Source of the DNA: Sanguinoderma infundibulare | Taxonomy: Eukaryota; Basidiomycota; Agaricomycetes; Polyporales; Polyporaceae | Direction of reading: 5' to 3' | DNA length: 64,000 bases | Assembly: GCA_032821775.1 (NCBI GenBank) | Contig: JAVLRN010000012.1 | Coordinates: 1,674,001-1,738,000 of the forward strand | Shown here: piece by piece, positions 60,090 through 64,000 of the stretch | How positions within the stretch are numbered: position 1 is the first letter of the stretch | Layout of the letters: each line of letters opens with the position of its first letter | Notes under the pieces: model-generated | What the model was told of the DNA's origin: nothing | Databases searched by the model: none | Seen by the model: the letters and a program-made list of their open reading frames with translations, nothing else | Program-made: the position numbers and the translations under genes

Positions 60090-61136
60090 ATGGCCCGACC
60101 GAACCACCACAGCCCAATGCTCGACGCCGTCCTCAAGAGTGCCAGAAAGGCGATGAAAGCACGCAGAGGACTATTGTCCCTTCCGGACGAGACGCTCGCC
60201 GAGATCATCAGCTACCAGGACATTTCGCTTCCAGACATCGTCGCGTTCGCGATCACCTGCAAACGGCTCTTCACGGTTCTCGCCCCAGCCATCGGTGTTG
60301 CGCGGCTGAACTGTGCCGCACGTTGGGCTGGCGGACGCATAGCTTGCGTGGGCGAGAAGGCGCGGTACAGCAAGCTACCGCCAGCGCTGTTGAATGACCA
60401 AGAGAGGGAAGTCGTCGAGAGCACGTTTCAATACCAGCTGTCCCACCGCGTCCAATGGTCGTTTCAAAACCCCGCGTACAAGAGCGTCGAATGCGGCGAG
60501 GTCTCGATCGACAACTGGCCCTGGGGCCGCCTCGATCATCTTTGCTGGGGCGTTTCACCTGTGCTTTGGCGTGGGGTCAACGACTACCAGAGGGACGACT
60601 GGTACCGATCCCTCGAGGGCCGTGACCTCGAGCGCTTCAACCTCGTTCTAGCCCTGATGTATCGCGAGCGCCGCAAGGACTGGCTTCTGCTAAACTTATC
60701 CAAGATGGAGTACGTCAAGGCATCGGCCATGGCGAACCTCTCCGGACGACCGAATGACCCACAGCCCTTCCTGCCGAACTGCAAGGCAGACCTCGGCCAC
60801 GCTCTCCTCGTTCGTATTTGCGTGGCGACTGGGGATGGTACCAGGTCGAACAAGAAGCCGATGTGGGTCGAACGTGGGCCCTGGGCGGGAGATAGGTTTT
60901 GCATCACCACCATGGACAGAGTGGCGAAGCAGAAGGGCGAGCAGCGGCGGTGGAAGGACGTCAGCACCGCGGTTGTATGGGACGTGAAGAAGATCTTTGA
61001 AAGTGTTTACGGTGACAAGGCGTTTGAGGTATTACGGAGCCCCCCTCCGCTTGGCGACGCCTGGTTTTGGTTTGTGTCCGATGGAGACGGTCGTGCTGTA
61101 CCAATTGGCAGTGCTATTCTCAATGTATACGGTTAG
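60090..61136 (+). CDS. F-box protein
   Basis: An intronless frame of 348 codons from the ATG at 60090 (MARPNHHSPMLDAV) to TAG 61134-61136. An in-frame ATG at 59982 would add 36 residues, but a likely leader intron (gtacgt...gttag, about 60061-60087) overlaps that extension. Residues 28-60 form an F-box: LLSLPDETLAEIISY, DIVAFAITCKRLFTVLAPAI. The rest is a basidiomycete F-box-associated region (WGRLDHLCWGVSPVLWRG, RPNDPQPFLPNCKADLGHAL, WFWFVSDGDGRAVP). F-box proteins hand substrates to SCF ubiquitin ligases through Skp1, and such genes are hugely expanded in agaricomycetes. The target is unknown. A broken relative lies at 62.4-63.4 kb. Confidence 0.8.
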   Translation: MARPNHHSPMLDAVLKSARKAMKARRGLLSLPDETLAEIISYQDISLPDIVAFAITCKRLFTVLAPAIGVARLNCAARWAGGRIACVGEKARYSKLPPALLNDQEREVVESTFQYQLSHRVQWSFQNPAYKSVECGEVSIDNWPWGRLDHLCWGVSPVLWRGVNDYQRDDWYRSLEGRDLERFNLVLALMYRERRKDWLLLNLSKMEYVKASAMANLSGRPNDPQPFLPNCKADLGHALLVRICVATGDGTRSNKKPMWVERGPWAGDRFCITTMDRVAKQKGEQRRWKDVSTAVVWDVKKIFESVYGDKAFEVLRSPPPLGDAWFWFVSDGDGRAVPIGSAILNVYG

Positions 61137-62236
61137 TGTATAAGATTAGGGAATGTAATAGGGTTGACATATCGACGCGGCCTGCTGGCGCGAAGGGATC
61201 CGGAGTTATGAAACGTGCCCACCGAATCAAAAGACGCGACCTTTGAATAGACACTACTGAGCTCGAAACTTGTGGCACTTTGAGCAGATCTCTGTACTTT
61301 ACTGTCCGCATACTTGGTTAGAGGGTGTACACCAGTGTGGGTACGAACTGGACTGAGCATGTCGCTATGTGGCAGAAAGAACCTTGCTGGTCACAATTAC
61401 ATAGTACCTGGAGAAGGTTGGATAAGCCGTTAGGACAGGCTGCTTCGGAAAGCTGGCTGAAAGCCGTTTGGGCCGGGGTGTATCCGTTCCCACGGTGGTA
61501 CACTCGCGGCGCATGATAGCCGCCGTTTCTAAGTTGGTACCGTAACAACGGACTGCATAAGTTCAGCGATTCTTGATACTTGCCTCCTTCGTTGTAGATT
61601 GATTCGCTCCATGAATATTGAATCACGGTATTGTGTAGTAGTCACTTCGGAATGTCCGATTCCAGGAGGTTGGAGGTGCGTCGACCGTTTTTTGGAATAT
61701 GCCTACGCCCGCTGATTCGTCGTTGGCGTCACCATCGCATGGTTGACGATGGTTCGGCCCTGCAGACTTCTGCAGACTCTCTCTCACCAGAAATGACGCC
61801 GTCTCAACATCCCAACCTTTTCACCAGTATACAGCTGCGAGGTCGGCCGTCCTTTGGTCTTCAGATTTGATGGACATGCTTTTTGATACTTTGCCATCTC
61901 CAGCTGATAGCCTACCTAATAACAATAACCCAGACATCCAGGCACAGGGTTTATGGCTTCATGTGCAGATTTACAAGTACCGCGGCCCTCGCAAAACTTG
62001 ACTTGTTGGAATCCTTCCTGTAATCGCACTGGAACCCGTACCACTGGGCCGCAACGGTGCGGCAACTGATAGGCGTTTCCCATCTTCGTGGATCGGCAAA
62101 CACTGGCTGAAGTATAAAAAAGCTATCTATGGGTGAGTGGACAACACCCTTCCTGTTTGCGTTGTTCCCTCGTAGACCTCCCCGCATTCTTTTCATTTAC
62201 TCTTCTCGGCTGCTCTTCGTTCGCCTTGCTGCTGTG
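61137..62236. other. Intergenic, 5' of the chimeric pseudogene
   Basis: Low coding content on both strands. The only clear signal is the TATA element at 62113-62121. Confidence 0.5.
62113..62121 (+). promoter_or_regulatory. TATA box of the chimeric sedolisin/F-box locus
   Basis: TATAAAAAA, 124 bases upstream of the sedolisin-like ATG at 62237. It suggests the fragment kept a core promoter. Confidence 0.5.
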
Positions 62237-62383
62237 ATGGTAGCCGTCACTGCAATGGCGCAGTGTCTTGTGCTTTCGAGACGTGTAGTTCGCGAGTTTC
62301 GGTCATTCGTCCCAGAGGGTTGGTCCATCCGTCATCGCGCTGACCCTGATGCCCTTGTTCTTTCGACGATCTCCCTCACGCAG
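62237..62383 (+). pseudogene. Sedolisin 5' fragment (signal and propeptide start)
   Basis: ATG 62237 gives a hydrophobic start (MVAVTAMAQCLVLSR) and then RSFVPEGWSIRHRADPDALV and STISLTQ. This lines up with copy 4 (RSVPQGWSLHRRADLDALLP, KFSLVQ). Sedolisin similarity stops near 62383, and F-box sequence in another frame takes over about 50 bases later. The sedolisin frame itself runs on to a stop at 62671. It is a truncated copy, not a working protease: no catalytic domain follows. Confidence 0.7.
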
Positions 62384-63387
62384 CCGGAAGCTCTTCCAGC
62401 TCGACGCGGATGTACGCCAGGACACGGACCACATTGGTTTACTCTCTCTGCCGAACGAACTCTTGCTGATGATCATGGAGCGCATTGGCAGCGACATCTT
62501 TGCGCTCCCCGCGCTCGCCATCACATGTCATCGCCTGTTCGAGCTCGCTCGCGAAATGGTGGAGGCCTCTCGGAACGACTGGGCAGCACCCTGGGCATCG
62601 TGCCGCGTCGTATGTTTGGGGGACCGCACGGAGTACGAGGACGCTCCAAAGGCGCTCTTCACCGATGCTGAACGCGCCTAGATCGAAAAGGCGCGGGCCG
62701 ACGGAGGGGCTTACATGTCCATCTACGCCGGGGTCTGCCACCTCGACCCGGACCCCTTCAGACTTACTTCGGAGTACACTCACTCTACGACCCCACGTTC
62801 AAGTTGTACAAGCACGAGCCTGTTATGGTCCGCTTGGGTCGCTTCAAGCGGTCAGACCAGGCAAGATACCACGTCCTGATGGCTGTCACGTACCCGCCAG
62901 ACCGACAGAACTGGGGCCTCTGCAATGTCGACAAGAAGGAGTATGTCCGCACACCCGAGATCGCGAAGCTCGCAGGCCCGACGACCCCCAGCCCTTCCTG
63001 CCGAACTGCCGCGTGGACCTTGGACATGTTCTGCTTACGCGCATCGCCTGGTCTTCCCACCCTGGCATGGCCATCTCGCACAACGCGACTACCAAGAAGC
63101 TGCACCGCGGACAGTGGGTGGGAGATCGTGTCTTCATCGCCTGTATGGACTGGTTGGATTCGGAGGAGGGCTGGACCGACGTTAGCGAGGCAGCCGTCTA
63201 TGACCTGACCGAAATCTACAAGGCGAAGTACGGGGATGGGTGGTCGAAGCAAATCAAATGCGCGGCGGAAGAGTTTGACTGGTACGATTGGTACTGCTGG
63301 ATGCGGTCTGACGGAGACGACGCGGTGGCTAGAGAAGCCTGTGACTGTATGGCGAAGCGTCCTTGGCAGTCGGCAAAGCGCATCTAA
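62384..63387 (+). pseudogene. Broken F-box gene, relative of the one at 60.1 kb
   Basis: Opens in frame from about 62349 with IGLLSLPNELLLMIMERIGS and LPALAITCHRLFELAREM, a clear F-box. The frame is cut by TAG at 62679-62681 (ALFTDAERA then stop). Coding resumes in other frames: LYDPTFKLYKHEPVMVRLGR after a frame change near 62790, then RPDDPQPFLPNCRVDLGHVL after another near 62985, ending AKRPWQSAKRI at 63387. The blocks match the intact F-box gene in order (RPNDPQPFLPNCKADLGHAL). Three disabling changes make it a pseudogene unless some are sequence errors. Confidence 0.78.
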
Positions 63388-63519
63388 CAACTTGATTGGT
63401 GATTATCAGGGTTCTCATAATGTTTACAGTCGAATAGCGAGTATTACAAAGATATGTCGAGGCAAAGAATGCATTACATGGTACATGGCAGCGTGCGACT
63501 TGTACGCTATGAATCTCAG

Positions 63520-63999
63520 CTACTGTTCCACGACTGTGATCTCGTCCACCAAGTCCGCCAAGCCACCTCTCAGCCGCGCTTCCACGGATGCCACATCACG
63601 ACCTTGCGTCGCAAGCGGGCCCCGCACGGTGACCGATAGGCTCCTCAGCCGATGCCCGTGCTCTGCTCGACTGCGGAGACACGGTCGTAGAGCGTGTCGA
63701 CAGTACTTGAACGTCGCGATGGGTCCATAAGACCGCGGCCGCATCCATTGGAGTGCTTCCGATCCACCGAAAGGCCCTAGGACGTTAGCTAGTGCCGCCA
63801 CCGCGTCGTACTCTTCGTGTTCGACGAACGCCGCTTCTGCGTCCTCTGTCCACTCCCGGTCCCGTGGGAGCCGCACGGAAGCGTCGCGACGATGATCCCA
63901 GAAGATCGTCAGATGCGTCAAGGCCGGACACAAATACCCTCCTTCATCACGTCGCGGCGTCCCAAGGAGCGTGAGGATGGGAGGGAGGTGTCTGGCGTC
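63520..63999 (-). CDS. 3' end of an uncharacterised gene, possibly F-box-related (partial)
   Basis: The minus-strand frame is open from the window edge: DARHLPPILTLLGTPRRDEG, LCPALTHLTIFWDHRRDASV, then RLPRDREWTEDAEAAFVEHE and ALANVLGPFGGSEALQW, ending ADLVDEITVVEQ at the stop 63522-63520. The Leu-spaced CPxLTHLTIFWD segment resembles the C-terminal strands of basidiomycete F-box/LRR-like proteins, but the N-terminal part lies beyond the window, so the assignment is tentative. Confidence 0.55.
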   Translation of the reverse strand, partial: DARHLPPILTLLGTPRRDEGGYLCPALTHLTIFWDHRRDASVRLPRDREWTEDAEAAFVEHEEYDAVAALANVLGPFGGSEALQWMRPRSYGPIATFKYCRHALRPCLRSRAEHGHRLRSLSVTVRGPLATQGRDVASVEARLRGGLADLVDEITVVEQ

Positions 64000-64000
64000 C

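Overview
This window is nuclear DNA from a filamentous basidiomycete, most likely an agaricomycete, and a Polyporales-like wood-associated fungus is my best guess. The genes are GC-rich and dense, split by many 45-90 base GT-AG introns, and several predicted proteins are of basidiomycete type. No bacterial, organellar or viral genes, rRNA, tRNA or CRISPR arrays were seen.

Left arm (1-16 kb). The 3' end of a GPI-anchored Ser/Ala-rich protein gene opens the window, followed by an unresolved small secreted-protein locus. Next come a ten-exon gene for a bacterial-type periplasmic-binding-protein fold (Ca3427 type, with a GC-AG intron) and a conserved uncharacterised Ser/Pro-rich protein. The arm ends with an intact sedolisin (S53) protease gene and a decayed sedolisin copy behind it, both on the minus strand.

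Core (16-53.3 kb) holds housekeeping and regulatory genes, mostly in divergent or convergent pairs. In order they are: a coiled-coil tail-anchored protein; a CaMKK/SNF1-activating-type kinase; a small CDKCGKTTW zinc-motif exon; ribosomal protein uL4; a class I/II aminotransferase (2-aminoadipate/aromatic type); a Gap1/Sar1-type RasGAP; telomerase reverse transcriptase; a TPR protein; a small probable complex I membrane subunit; an uncharacterised Ser-rich protein; proteasome ATPase Rpt2; and a YIPF6-type Golgi membrane protein.

Right arm (53.3-64 kb). Two intact sedolisin genes lie in tandem on the plus strand. They are followed by an F-box gene, then a pseudogene in which a sedolisin promoter, signal and propeptide start is joined to a broken F-box gene, and finally the 3' end of a further gene that may be F-box-related.

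The sedolisin and F-box families therefore bracket a stable core, pointing outward from it on the right and on the minus strand on the left. The intact sedolisins would be secreted acid proteases or tripeptidyl-peptidases used for external protein breakdown. Gene models were spliced by eye, so exon ends are best estimates.
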